DNA from: Gelatoporia subvermispora B
Lineage: Eukaryota; Basidiomycota; Agaricomycetes; Polyporales; Gelatoporiaceae
Direction of reading: 5' to 3'
Length of the DNA stretch: 64,000 nt
Assembly (NCBI GenBank): GCA_000320605.2
Contig: KB445793.1
Span: 446,556 to 510,555, forward strand
The notes under the pieces were generated by a model. That model ran no database searches and was not told the origin of the DNA. It worked only from the letters and a program-made list of their open reading frames with translations. Of this stretch, positions 10,229-22,446 are shown piece after piece. The position numbers were made by a program, and so were the translations under genes. Numbering within the stretch: position 1 is the first letter of the stretch; each line of letters begins with the position of its first letter.

Positions 10229-13200
10229 TCAAGTAGAGCTAGACGCCATCTCTGCCATGTCATATAGTGCGGCTTTGTCCCCGCTCTCCTCGACTAATGC
10301 ACGTAGGAGGCCTTTCTCTTTCCGAAGAAGCACACTTGGTTTATCAAATTCGACCTGTATGACGCATGCATCATCATCACACTCTTCGCGTCCGTTACAA
10401 ATTAGGCTGCACTCACGATCCTTCCCGCGTCCAGAACCATCTGCACATGGAACGTGGTCAGCCTCGAACTCAGAGCGGGCATAACGTAGCACTTACAATC
10501 TTGTCGGCATCCATGATAGTCTGGAGGCGGTGTGCTACTGTAAGGAGGGTCACGTCCTTGCCCAGCTTGTGTCTCAGCGACTGCTGGATGACCGTATCCG
10601 TCGCGTAATCTACCACACCGCACACTTCAGCACGCAAACATTCACTAGATCAATCACTGCATGTCTCACCAATAGCAGACGTCGCTGTCAAAACGGACCA
10701 GCATCAGCCATCCGTTGTACATTACACGGGTACCAAGGACGCCACCCACCCTCGTCAAGAATCATAAATTTGCTCCGGCGCACGATCGCGCGTGCGAGCG
10801 CGAGAATCTGCCGCTGGCCGACGGAGAGGTTCCCGCCCCCGCCCGCGATCGATGTGTCAAGCGTAATTCGACCGTCATCTGCCACGTCCTGGCCTTGCAG
10901 TGCGTACAGGCCCGCGGCGCGCAGTGCGTCGTGCAATTCTGCGTCGTCGTGCTCGCCGAACGGGTCCAGGTTCTGGCGCAGTGTGCCGCTGAGCAGCTCG
11001 GGCTGCAGCAGTCACGGGTACGATCAGCTTCGTGGACTCGGGTGCAGAAAGAGCAGAGGGAGGGTGCGTACCACTTGTGGTATGATCGTGATGTTGCGCC
11101 GGAGCGCATCGAGGTTGAGAGAGTTGGTGGGAATACCGTCGTAAAATACCGTGCCCTCGGTGATGATGCAGCGCAGCAAGGCAAGCGTGAGGGAGCTCTG
11201 TGGGGTGCGTTGGTAACTGGTATGCTCATGAAGCAATCCTACACACCTTTCCGCTTCCTGTTCTTCCAACTATAATTGGCGCTCTCAGTGATTTTCAGAC
11301 TCAGGGCAAATCACAACTGACCAATGCCGATTCGTTCTCCCGACTTCACTTCAAAGCTGATGTCGTGCAAGACACGTGGCCCATCCTATGACTAGATGTC
11401 AGAAACAGACTCATGCTTTGCTGGGAAGTGCGGCGCACTGGCGAATAACGGGCGTGAAGGTGTTCAACCCGGAGGTCACCGCTCGCGGGCCAGTACGCAG
11501 GAGGAACACCGTCTTGCGTTGGCTTCGGTTCATGTTCTATGTTTAGATACTGCGCGATACGCTCGAGGCTGATGCGACCGACATGAGACATCGTAGAACG
11601 CGGTCATGCACGAACCAAACGAACCTGTTACCACTCAGTTCCACATCATTAAGCGTCCGGATCCACCACAAAATTAGGCCGCTAAATGAGACTGCAATTG
11701 GATGAGGGATCATCCTTGAAGGAGCATCCATCCAACACGCTGTGACACACACCTGCCATTGCCAAAGAGAATCCTGTTCCCGAGGCCGTCGTGCTGGTTT
11801 TGCCATAAACGAGGTACGCCGCAAGTAAGGCCACAAAGAAGCCTCCCAAGGCATCCAATCGGATGCAGATCCATCTGTCCCACGTCAGCACATATAACTC
11901 ACCAATGTCCTCACCATCCGACCCACCGATTAAGGTCGTAGAAGGGCACCGCAGCTCTGGTGTACATGTTGATGCGCCGGAACGACTCTTCTCGCATGGC
12001 TTTCTCCGCGCCATAAGCCCGAATCGATGCTGTCCGTCCGCCGTCACCTGTAAGTCGGCGCGCCGCATCAACTCTAGCAATAGAAACATACTAAGGCCAG
12101 TCATCGTCGCCCCAAAGTGTCCCAACACGGGCGCCTTCGCATTGCTCATCTCGCGCTTTACACAGAGCTGTGCCTTCATGTACATTTGGCCACAGAATCC
12201 ACCCGCAGCCGAAACGAGGCTCCCGGGAATAATGAAGAGCGGCGAGAATAGCATAACCGCAGCGAAGCGAACGCTCATCGTTGCAGAAACGTCAAGGAAA
12301 GAGGAGAGTGAGCTGTTGACCTTGCCGTCAACTGCTCGATGTGTCAGTTAGAGTAAGACAAAGATGAGCTGTGTGCAAAATCGCACCTGCATTGATGTCT
12401 TGTGTACACCTGACTAAGATACGCGAAACCGGGGTCTTATCTAGCCACCTGAACAGCTATTGGATTGTGTCCCCCCAACCCAGATTCACTCAGCGCGCAG
12501 TGCTCACCTTAGTGTCGATCCCAACACGGAGGTGATAAGGTCATGATGGATCTTTCTGGAAGCTCTGATATTACCAAAGATCCAAACGACATATGCCAAA
12601 CCCCACGTTGCCACAGTGGAGAATAGCATAACAGCAAAAATGTCGATGTAACTGCCGTGCAGAGCATTAGCAGCTACTGGAATTGAGGTTGGCCGCACTC
12701 ACAATGAAACGTTGACTTCGCTTGGCGCTTTCATTTCGTACTGTTGAGCCCAGTACCCGAGAAACCATGTTGATGATGAAGTCCCGATTTCACCAGCAAA
12801 GAGCGCCCCCGCGAATGCTAGCCAGAACAGACCGGGGTGGGCTCCCCCCAGAGCAGTTAGGTAGATCTTCACTATTGTACGCTCAATATACCCATTCAAT
12901 GATTTGCATCGTGAAGTGACTTACTAGCTGACCAGCCCACGTGTCCTACAGCGATTTCCTCCTCTACGATCAGCTTTCCGCCTGTACTCTCTTTCGCAAG
13001 GGCCCCCAAGTCTACAGTGTCAACCGCCTGTTCCACCTGATCGACTTCTTTACTCTCCTCGTTCATCTGTTGAGACAGTCCAGGGTCACTTTCGAGAACT
13101 TCTACAAGAGACCCCTGCTTCGCGATCCGCCCGTCCGAGGACATAGCGACCACAAAGTCTGCGATCTTTCCGGCGAGGCCGACATTGTGGGTCTAAAATG

Positions 13201-16200
13201 TATGAGCTAATGGCGTATTGAAATTAGAGTCACCTAGACGTACAACAAGTATCACCGTCCGTCCACGCACTAAATCACCTTTGAGACACTTGTCCACTAT
13301 CCATTTGGCAGTATGTACATCGAGAGCAGCGAGCATCTGTTGGGGTCAAAGGTCACTACTGGCGAGATCGTCGTGAAGCACTCACATCATCCAGGAGCAG
13401 CATTTGGGCTGACGAATAGATGGCGCGAGCCAGCGTGAGGCGAGCCTTAGGAGGACACAAATGAGACAAAAATGTACAATGTCCGAAGACGAGGTTTGAT
13501 ACCTTTTGGCCTCCACTTTGTTTCCCCATTAATCACACGCGCGCGATGCACCTGTATTCTGAGCTTACCTGAGAGTGATACCTTTCTCCCCTACCTCTGT
13601 CTTGTCCCCGGCGTCGAACAGACTGATATCGGGTTTGAGAGCGCATTGTTCGATGACTAAATGACACATCAGCGTTAGGTTTCCTCCTGTTCAAGTGCGC
13701 TGACCTTTGTTGTAGCGCTCTTCGTCGAACGGAGACCCAAACAGGATGTTATCCTGTAGTAGAAGTTTCGACACCGTTGCCAGTCCTCCGCGTCAAATCT
13801 GCAGTACGAACCCTGATCGTCTCATTTTGCACCCATGATTCTTGAGCGGCATACGCAACACCTCCATTGCGTGGGAGGCTCACAAAAGATTTAAGGCCCG
13901 TCGACATATAGTGCATCTCACCTGAGGCGACAGTTGAGCTGGAGTCGCTCTGAAAGTGAATTGATTTTACTTACCCAACAGTGCCATCAGGAGAGACGTT
14001 TTGCCTGAAGCTGTGGGTCCGATGATCAAGTTTACAGAACCACGCTTAAATGTCAGTTCTCCAATAACGCGAAGAGCAAACTTCCGCCGGTGAGTGCGGG
14101 TTTTGTCATCTTCATCGGACCACGTGAATGTCGAGTCGCGGATTCCGATGACGTCGGATTGAGAGTCTGCCTGTTGAGTACCATCTGCAGGGCCATCGCG
14201 TTGCATAGCGAACTGGTCGAGCAGCTCCGTCTGACAATGTTACCGAGTCCGTGAAACAAAGTCAACAACGAGGGAACTTATAGCAACAAACCTCGTGCAG
14301 AAATTCCCCCACACGCTCGAGGGAGACTTTGCCTACAACGCAGCCGATCAGATCTTTGAACAACTTCTTAGGGTAGATAGAGCACCTTGTACGATCATCG
14401 GAATATTCCACCAGATGCGCTGCAACGTATCCGCTAGAAGTTCGAAGGCTGGCAAGATTGTCGTTAAGCGGTAATGGTTATAAGACATGCTGTGGGCGCT
14501 GACCTGACATAGCGGGGAAGACCTTCGACGCTACATCGATATCAAATCAGCTGAGTGCCTTTTCAGGAGCGCGGGCTTACCTGTCAGAGCTTGCTTCATG
14601 ATGGCCGTCTGGATTAATTGTAAGTTTCAAGCTGAATTTTTGCTATTGCCACTGACGTAAGTGAAGAATGTCGTCAACATCACCGTGACTGGGACGACAT
14701 AGCTGTAAAACGAGTGAGATGCGGAGCATATTGCAGTGAGGTAAACCGGCTTACCTGACCAAGAAGACAAGTAAGTTGAGCAATTTGTACTTTTTCGCCC
14801 ACTTCAGCTCTTCGTCGCGCTTCTGCGACAGTTGCTCTTCCGCACGAGGCTCCCAGCCAAAGAGCTTGACCATGCGGAAGACGTTCAAGGCTATGGAAGT
14901 ATGTAGAACGAACGATCAGCAGCACATTACTATTGAAGTAGGATAGAGACAGACTATCTGTTGCGGTTTGTACTCGAGCGTCCGTCTGTATGAATGTTAC
15001 CACTCATTTCGAGTTGCGCATACAGGGGAATTACCTTCGCCATCTTCTGCTTTTGTATTTCCTGCGTGTGGCTTGCAATGTAGCCAGGAATTGGGGACAA
15101 AACGAGCATTGTTGCCAGCCCGACTAGGGCACTGCCTGAAGCGTGAGACGATAGACTCAAAAATAAGCGCTGCCCGTACCTCCACGACAGAATACTGTAT
15201 AAGAACCAGACTGAAAAAGCACCTTGCAACGGAACCAACTCGACTGCATAGTGCCCAATTGTCTAAGCGAGCGAGCCACTGCGATAATCAGATAACTCAC
15301 GTAGCATTAGAAAGTCAACGGCAGGAGTTATGTTGTCGAGATCCACCGTAACGAGGTTGTTCAATTTGCCCACAAGGTTCTTGAGCTTGTCCTGTGCTGA
15401 CACTGCAGAGTGCTCTGCCTCGGGCTCTGGGGATGACTTTGCTTTCCCTTTGTCTACAGCTGAACGAGAAGTCCCACTCGCGCTGCTGGCTCGAAGCGTC
15501 TCCTCGTCATCATCTAGGACGTCTTCAGCTGATTCGACTTCCGCTTGAGCTTCAGCCACAGATGTAGTCTCCGGGGTGGCCGCGATGCTGCTTCTTGCAC
15601 TGTCTTCGCCCTCATGTTCGGACTCGGCCTTCACGCGTATGCGTAGAGAGTGGTCGAAAATGAGCGACGTAATCATCGCTTCCGCTCGAACCCTCATCCT
15701 CGTCTACAACTATCGTTAGCCCATCTGACGTGTTCGGCGACATTAATGCATAACTTACGGCTGTGAATATGTACCATTGAAACGAACAAGAGCGAAGCGT
15801 AGGCGCTAGGAATAGCCATAGTACCCATACCCACGGGCGAACGACTGTGCCAGTACCCCCGGATTCGATGTATCTAAATCATATCAGACACGTGTTAGTC
15901 AAGTATTGCGTACTCACAAGAGAAGTCGGTTGATCCCGATTGGACTCGCTAGAGTACACGCAACCTAATGAGAAGGATGAGAGTATTATTGTGAAGCCCT
16001 TCGAGACCACCTACAATCGAAACAATCATGAGGGATAGTAAAATGTATTCTTTATCTGTGTGCGGTCTCAACATCAGAGTTTCTTACACTTCATTTTCAT
16101 ATGTCTTACAGAAGATTTTCATTAGCCCCCAGAAGAGATGCCGCTTCGAGTTAGTCTGAAAAGGATCCAGGTGCTTCATATAGACGTTAGACTTTCGATT

Positions 16201-17224
16201 CGAACATGTGCATGATAGTCCATACCGGATAGCTTCTCTTAATGAGGTTATGCGCGAGGTCGTAGTCGGCAGCTGGCGAGAACTGTTCCAGCGGTAAGTG
16301 ATCTGTGCGCCATGCTTTCATAACAAGTCCATCCATGAAGAAGTAAAACATCAAGGAGAAGATAGACGCAGTTTGTTCTGGTGTTGGGTCCAGGGGTTCC
16401 TTGGAATGTTCAGCACAGAGACGGTAAACGCAAGACGCTGGGCACGCGAACCTCTGCATTTAGGGGAGCATACTTCCGAGGAGAGATGCCGGGAATCGCG
16501 ATTGCAGCGGTAGAGAGAAGGACGAGCTTTATCCATAGAAGCCAGCCCTCCGATGCATCGGCAGGGGCGGGAATCCATGTGGCATATGGCCAAATATCAC
16601 GGTAGGCATACACAACCCAGGTTGCCACCAGAATGGTTGCAAGATGCCTGCACGCGAGCGTGTCGAGAGGTGGAGGGACTACCACAGAGAGCAATGCGAG
16701 GAAGGTTGCGTATGCCTGGGAGGTGCTCTTCAGCATACAGAACGTCGCCATGGGATGGACTCACAAATGTCGCACAAATGCTCATGTTCATCTGTTGGGA
16801 GATATGGGACGGCCCGATGGTCGTATAAATGAACAATATGAGCAGCAAAAGGCAACAAAACAGTCTCGCGCATCGGAAGGTGAAGATGATGGCACCGCCT
16901 AGCCGTTTGATATGTCCAGTGATCTTATTTTGGCTAGCTTCTCTATTCACAGCATCTTCCGAACTTCCATCGTCAATGCTCCTGGCTGCAGTCCGTCGTT
17001 TGGACCAGGCAGCCAGCATGGCTTGCAGTAGCAAGAGCCCCGCCGAGACACTGGCGACGCTTGATGGGATCAGGAGGATGTACAACATTGTACTGTACAA
17101 TCTTTGTTAGTCCAGCTGTGTATTAATCAAAGGCGACGTCTGTGCGAGAAACGTACTCCACTCCTAGTGGTTTTGATAGCGGTTTTGTGTTGAGGGTCTG
17201 GTGCGTGACCTCAAAGACTTCCAT
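10229..17224 (-). CDS. ABCC-type (MRP-like) full ABC transporter
   Basis: A 42-exon model gives 1,593 aa (4,782 coding nt). It starts at 17224 and stops at 10229; introns are about 37-60 nt. Order: TMD0 (about 1-215), linker with PTPEQTASIF, TMD1 (about 285-650), NBD1, TMD2 (about 990-1240), NBD2. NBD1 has Walker A GPTASGKT (exon 13975-14230), Q-loop AAQESW, signature LSGGQ, and a Walker B ending LLLDD, with Asp at the usual catalytic Glu, typical of the degenerate ABCC NBD1. NBD2 has GRTGSGK, signature LSVGQ and FMILDE. TMD1 carries a long acidic disordered insert (exon 15301-15703). Very small exons include 13503-13515 (13 nt, GGQK of the signature), 10670-10684 (15 nt, ATSAI), 11247-11269 (23 nt, NBD2 Walker A) and 10417-10440 (24 nt). 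Known role of the family: ATP-driven export of conjugates or drugs at vacuolar or plasma membrane; the substrate here is unknown. Confidence 0.92.
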
Positions 17225-17990
17225 GACGGATGTGTACAGGCTAATGCTGTGAGCTGACCAGACACACGTCGACAGTTCGTGTCTTAAAAGGTTGGGCGTT
17301 AAACTAGAGATGGCCGCAATACATCAGTCCTGTCCTTCGACTTGGCGGCCTCGGGTAGTGACGAGTCATCATTGCAGTATTGCGCTATATCAGCCCCGAG
17401 AAACTCTCCATCTAACATCGTTCTCTGGTATGGCACTCGTTCGTCCCCCGTAAGACTAGGTACTTCTGGGGTTCGGTCACAAACACGAGGATGTTGGTCT
17501 GCATCGACCTGACAGTCATATACCGCTCAGTGGCTGGTCCATGGGAATGAGGCGGTTCGGTACAGCGCTTGCGATCACAGGCCACATGGCTGGAGGAGAC
17601 GCCCGTCAGCCGCGGCACCGAAATGCGTGACGGCCAACATGGGTCAACCCGAGTAATATGTCCGACCTCCTAAATGATATGCATGACAGTTCGCATATCT
17701 GAACCGTTTCTCAATATGATGTGGCGTCGTGTCGAATACTTGGGTAGTTCGATGGATCCTGTTCAAACAACGACCTAGGCCCAGGTGCAAGCATTCTCGA
17801 TATGAACTCTCCCGCACTTGCGTGTGGACTCAGGTATATTGTTCAGATATCACCCAAAAATTAGTTATACTGACAGTCGGCCGACAGAATTAGTACAAGG
17901 GCACGAGCAATTGACATTTTCTAACTAGTAATTTCGTTGTCTCATACACGTCGAAAGTCAGAGATAAGAGCGACTACTCAAACAAAGAGA
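17225..17990. other. Intergenic region, ABC transporter promoter side
   Basis: About 770 bp upstream of the ABCC start and downstream of the first F-box gene. No open frame with domain content, no TATA box near 17224 and no repeat were seen. Confidence 0.4.
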
Positions 17991-19829
17991 CTACTGCAGT
18001 TCTCGAACATTGAAACTAGTGATACCAGCAAGGGGGGCTAACCTCTCCTTGACACTTTTATGAGTCTCCTTCTCCTGCTGCGACAATGACTCCACAAAAG
18101 CCTCGTACTCCAACAATTGCACTTCGACACCGCACTGCTTGCGGTACGCAAGACATTTGACCATAAGTCGCACTGTATGTTCGAGGTTCAGAGCCAAGCC
18201 TCGCCGATGATCCAGCTGACACTGAATACGTTGCAGGTCTGGCACAGCGACCCCTGTTGTACCGTCTTGTTGTCCGAGGGCTTCCCAGAGATCATCGATG
18301 GGCTCATCGGAGATCACCCGAATCTCGTACACGACCCGAACAGCTGTGAGAGTGGTTCGCCAGTCGAAAGGCTTGAGCCAGTATGTCGCCTGGCTCTGAA
18401 TGATGTGTAGCGCCACGAAGTGCGGCAAACCGAACTCTAGAGCGAGAACGGGAATAATAGCGCTGATATTACCGTCCTCTTGGCCATTGCGCCTCAAATT
18501 GAACGAGACAGACCACCGCCGCGGGCCACCAATTATGTGGAAGCGGGTAGTTTTGCCCTCCATGATAATGCTCATCGCTGCGGGTTCTTGATAGAGGATC
18601 AACGCTCTCGCGCAAGCATCGACAAGTGCGGGAATCGTCTGCAAGAAGGGGGAGGGTAGAAGATCTTCGTCCTCGTCGGCGTCCTCTTCACTCTCGTTAG
18701 CGTCCTCGTCATTGTCACTGGCATCCTCGTCATCCTCGCAGGGGTCTTCGATGGAAATGAATGCCTGCAGGTCGTGAAAATGCGAGAGGATGTGGACCAT
18801 GCGTGCATGATTCGATCCGCAGAGGTCGAGTTTACGCAGCGAAGGGAGGCTGATTCTCGGGGAAGCTCGCTGAGCTAAGGCGTGGGGATCCTTCGTTTGG
18901 GTTGCATCTCCTCCATCGTTGGAGAGCAAACGGAGGGTCTCCAACTCCGGACTACACTGAAGGAGTGAGAGCAAGCTTGGGAGACTGTTCGAACAGTTCC
19001 AGGCGAGAGACGTAAGCCGAGTCGGAGCCAGTGCGTTAATTCGAATCTGAGCACTACACAACAAGCGGCGCAGATTAGGCAAGGCTGAAAAATCGATGCG
19101 GACAGGGGATGAACTGCGTGGAGACACAAGTTCGAGCGTTGTGATGTTTGTACACTCTCGGGACACCGTGAGCAGAATATCGTTGAATACCGGCGTGTCT
19201 GTGAAATAGAAGAGTTCAATGTAGACTGCTTGAACCCGCTCGGGGCAGCGTGCCACGACTTCGGCCAAGATGGCATGGACGTCTAGATCTGAGTTGGAGC
19301 GTTTCCTTTCTGGGGAAACGAAATCGCCGCGCAAGTGCAGGCTGATCTTGCATGTGCATGAGCGCTGGAGGAATGTACGCAAGGGCGGGGGTGCTCGTGC
19401 AAGGCTCGAAGTGATCTTCGTCCAGAGCAGTGAAGTCGAGAGAGCGATTGCGCGCCAACTTCGACAGACTCCCATACGTGCCATCCATCCGTACGAAGGT
19501 CTCTCAAGCCAGTCAAAGTCGGCGAATATCCACAGGAAAACGATCTTGGTCAATAGCTCTGTCGGAAGACGGTTGATGAGAGATGTCGAATTGTACAGGG
19601 ATCGATAGGATAGAGCATATTCGGACTGCTCTTTCATCTTCTGGAAAGCCCAGTCTCGCAGCTCCTCCATTGACAAAGTAGCAACAAGGTCCACTTCGTC
19701 TTGTGGCAGGTCCGGAAGTACTGCGTACAGTTTGTCCACTTCGGAGGGGGCCGTTCCATCAGCGGAGGTGACAGGAGGATGTAGTTTTTTCCGGAGCATG
19801 TCACGTATGCGCAGAGATGTCGAAGTCAT
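17991..19829 (-). CDS. F-box protein, paralog 1
   Basis: Intronless, 612 aa from the ATG at 19829 (637 aa if the upstream ATG at 19904 is used). The other three paralogs start just before the LYAxLPxLPQDE block; here that position is Thr, so the start must lie further upstream. An F-box follows (INRLPTELLTKIVFLW, then WMARMGVCRSWRAIALSTS), then leucine-rich, repeat-like sequence of the type used to hold substrates. Unique to this copy is a strongly acidic stretch of about 35 residues (Asp/Glu runs, codons at 18660-18745). Family knowledge: the F-box binds Skp1 in SCF ubiquitin ligases and the C-terminal part chooses the target, which cannot be read here. It stands in tandem with paralog 2. 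Confidence 0.85.
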   Translation of the reverse strand: MTSTSLRIRDMLRKKLHPPVTSADGTAPSEVDKLYAVLPDLPQDEVDLVATLSMEELRDWAFQKMKEQSEYALSYRSLYNSTSLINRLPTELLTKIVFLWIFADFDWLERPSYGWMARMGVCRSWRAIALSTSLLWTKITSSLARAPPPLRTFLQRSCTCKISLHLRGDFVSPERKRSNSDLDVHAILAEVVARCPERVQAVYIELFYFTDTPVFNDILLTVSRECTNITTLELVSPRSSSPVRIDFSALPNLRRLLCSAQIRINALAPTRLTSLAWNCSNSLPSLLSLLQCSPELETLRLLSNDGGDATQTKDPHALAQRASPRISLPSLRKLDLCGSNHARMVHILSHFHDLQAFISIEDPCEDDEDASDNDEDANESEEDADEDEDLLPSPFLQTIPALVDACARALILYQEPAAMSIIMEGKTTRFHIIGGPRRWSVSFNLRRNGQEDGNISAIIPVLALEFGLPHFVALHIIQSQATYWLKPFDWRTTLTAVRVVYEIRVISDEPIDDLWEALGQQDGTTGVAVPDLQRIQCQLDHRRGLALNLEHTVRLMVKCLAYRKQCGVEVQLLEYEAFVESLSQQEKETHKSVKERLAPLAGITSFNVRELQ

Positions 19830-20733
19830 GATAGAGGATAGCACAGGAGAGTAACACGTTGAGAGATGCGTCAGCTGGCGGGCTTTATGTATGGACGAGA
19901 TCAACCTCTTCAGCCGTGGCCAATTTATAGGCTGTGGCTAGTGGATGTTTTCCGCCGCATCTGCAGAGCGGCTACTTACTCCTGATGAAGTTTCAAGGCA
20001 ACAGCCAAAGCATGGACGCTAAATCGCGGCGTTTCAGTCGCGGTGTCCGCGCGGTGGTTGATATCCTTCGTAGCTTTGACCGAGTGGCCAGCGGAGCTTG
20101 CACGGCGTCCGGAACCATGGATAAAGAGTCCTTCCCAAGCAAATTGGCCATTTCTGGACGCCGTGGTTGACGATTCTCGATGACCTTACCTTGACCTTGC
20201 CACAGCAGTTTGCGAAGCTAGCACGAAACTTCGCCATTTCTGTCAGACGGGATCTGGCAGCGAGGAGCGCCCAGGCAGACCGGGATCTGCCGATGGCTGT
20301 CTCGGCCTCGCTTGGCCCTTTCAACGCGCTAAACTGGGCTATCTGTTCGGCTTTGAGTACAAGTTTGGTTCAACCAAGCCTGCTGGTACTCCACTCAGGC
20401 CGCTTTCAGTGCGTGTGTCTGCCGCTGAGTCCCCACAGATAGTCTCGAGCAATCTCACACGGTCTAGGTGAACCATGATAATTACTAAAGAAGGCAAACC
20501 ACAGTGGGCTTGTTCTCGATACTTAGCATAGTCACAGTGTCCCTCATGTTGACGGCTTCGCAAAGATGCATATGGAATCAAATATCTTAATTTATCAACA
20601 GCCCATCAGCTGCACTGGTATATGCCTGACATTCAAGATGTACGGACGTATGAACAATCGACAATATTCCACCACTGTCCTTGTTGAGTTGTTCGTTTCA
20701 CGACGAAGAGTCGATGAATGAATGACTACATAT
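19830..20733. other. Intergenic between F-box paralogs 1 and 2
   Basis: Promoter side of paralog 1. The short frames on both strands (for example 20034-20324) show no recognisable content. The conserved inverted repeat found upstream of paralogs 2 and 4 is not present here. Confidence 0.4.
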
Positions 20734-22446
20734 CTAATTATCAACTTCCTCCACACTAATCTCAAATCTAGCAACGCTAAGAAGGTCCGCTAGTCTCTCC
20801 CTAACGCTCTCATGTCTCTCCCTATCCGCCTGCGATAACGAGTCCACGAACGCTTCGAATCCCAACGATCGCACAGGTGCTCCACGCTGCTTGCGGTACG
20901 CAAGACATTCGACCATGGCTGACCGTATATGCTCCAGGGTCGAAACCGTCTGGCGCCTCAGGTGACATTCTATCGATGCTAGAAGTGGTGCAGCGGCCTC
21001 GTCTTGCTGGCCGAGGGTTTCCCAGAGAGCATCAACTGCCTTATCGGAGGTCACCTTGAGGTCCTCGATGAACGGGAGAGCTACAAAAGTGGCCCGCCAG
21101 TCGAGAGGCTCCCGCCAGATCGAGTACTTGTTCTGTGAGACATGCAGCGTCTTGAACCGCAAAGGCCGGAGCTCCCGCACGATTTCGGGAATGATAACGC
21201 TGATGTTGCCGTGCTCTCGATAAAAGCGCTCGAAATGGCACTTGATGGACCACCGCTGCTCGCCTTCGCCGTTGATGGCGTAAGAGGTAGCTCCGCACGT
21301 GTCTTCGATAGAAAGTGTTCCCGATTCCGGGAGGGCGCCCAGCGCCTTCCTACAGGCTTCGATAAGGGAAGCAATCGTCTGCATGATGGGAGGTTCTAGT
21401 TCAAATGGCGACAAGCGCACATCTGAGATGTTGATCGACGCCTGAAGCTCGTGGAGATCAGAGAGAACGCGGATGATGAGCGCATGCTCTGACCCGCGGA
21501 AGTCTAGTGATCGCAGGAAAGGAAGATTGATTTTCGAGACCGCGGTAGAGCGAGCTGAGGAAAGAAATGGAGGCAAAAATTCCTCTTGACTTGTGCTGTC
21601 TCCAGATTTAAGAGATAGACAAAGAGACTCCAGAGATGGCGTGCGTCTTAGGAGTGAAGTCAACTTGAGGACGGACATCCGATCGTCCAGAACCATGGTG
21701 AGGGATGTGAGTAGAGTGGGAACGTTGCAATGGGCGTATACCGCAGTAGGGCATATCAGGCTGCGCAAATTCGGGAAGGCTGAGAGGTCGATACGCATAG
21801 AGTATGACTCATCATCACACGCAAGCTTGAGAGTAGTGATGTTGGGACACCACTTGGATATCTTGAGCAAGTGAGTCAGGAGTTCTGCGACGCACGTGAT
21901 GTGCCATAGCACGATGTCCAATGACTGAATGCGTCTGCAATCGTCCCGAGCGTGGTCTCTGATCCACATTAAGAGATAGCCAAGGTCCGAGTGTCCGTGA
22001 CAGCGCATGAATCGACCAACGAAACTGTGCAAGTGAAGGTTGACCATGCAGGTGCCTGAGCGATCAAGAAATTCGCCAAGGAATGATCGTGCAACACCTG
22101 TAGAGATCTCTGTCCAGAGCAATGGAGTCGAGAGAGCAATGCCCCGCCAACGTCGGCAGACACCCATGTGCGCCATCCAATCGTACGAAGGTCTCCCAAG
22201 CCAGTCTAACTCGGGGAATAACCATAGGAACACGATCTCGGCCAATAGCTCTGTCGGAAGACGGTTGATAGGAGACGTTGAATTGTACAGGAATCGATAG
22301 GACAGAGCATATCTTGACTGCTCTGTCATCTTCTGGGAAGCCCAATCTCGCAGTTCCTCGAGGGAGAGAGAAGCGACAAGTTTCTTTTCGTCTTGTGGCA
22401 ACTGCGGGAGTGCTTTGTACAATCTCTTAACTTCGGCGATCGCCAT
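20734..22446 (-). CDS. F-box protein, paralog 2
   Basis: Intronless, 570 aa from the ATG at 22446, chosen because paralogs 3 and 4 start at the matching position; the frame is open up to another ATG at 22590. The N-terminus has the family block KALPQLPQDE and LVASLSLEELRDW. The F-box (INRLPTELLAEIVFLW, WMAHMGVCRRWRGIALST) is at about residues 60-115, then a long leucine-rich region. The last 60 residues (VECLAYRKQRGAPVRSLGFEAFVDSLSQADRERHESVRERL) are almost the same as in paralog 3, although that gene is 35 kb away and on the other strand. Probable substrate receptor of an SCF ubiquitin ligase; the target is unknown. Confidence 0.87.
   Translation of the reverse strand: MAIAEVKRLYKALPQLPQDEKKLVASLSLEELRDWASQKMTEQSRYALSYRFLYNSTSPINRLPTELLAEIVFLWLFPELDWLGRPSYDWMAHMGVCRRWRGIALSTPLLWTEISTGVARSFLGEFLDRSGTCMVNLHLHSFVGRFMRCHGHSDLGYLLMWIRDHARDDCRRIQSLDIVLWHITCVAELLTHLLKISKWCPNITTLKLACDDESYSMRIDLSAFPNLRSLICPTAVYAHCNVPTLLTSLTMVLDDRMSVLKLTSLLRRTPSLESLCLSLKSGDSTSQEEFLPPFLSSARSTAVSKINLPFLRSLDFRGSEHALIIRVLSDLHELQASINISDVRLSPFELEPPIMQTIASLIEACRKALGALPESGTLSIEDTCGATSYAINGEGEQRWSIKCHFERFYREHGNISVIIPEIVRELRPLRFKTLHVSQNKYSIWREPLDWRATFVALPFIEDLKVTSDKAVDALWETLGQQDEAAAPLLASIECHLRRQTVSTLEHIRSAMVECLAYRKQRGAPVRSLGFEAFVDSLSQADRERHESVRERLADLLSVARFEISVEEVDN

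Noticed and set aside
11569..11624. Apparent frameshift in the ABC transporter between ELSGN and LERIAQYL
   Set aside because: Removed by a 56-nt intron with a GTTCGT donor and CAG acceptor, which gives the family sequence SGNSLERIAQYL; the total coding length is then a multiple of three.
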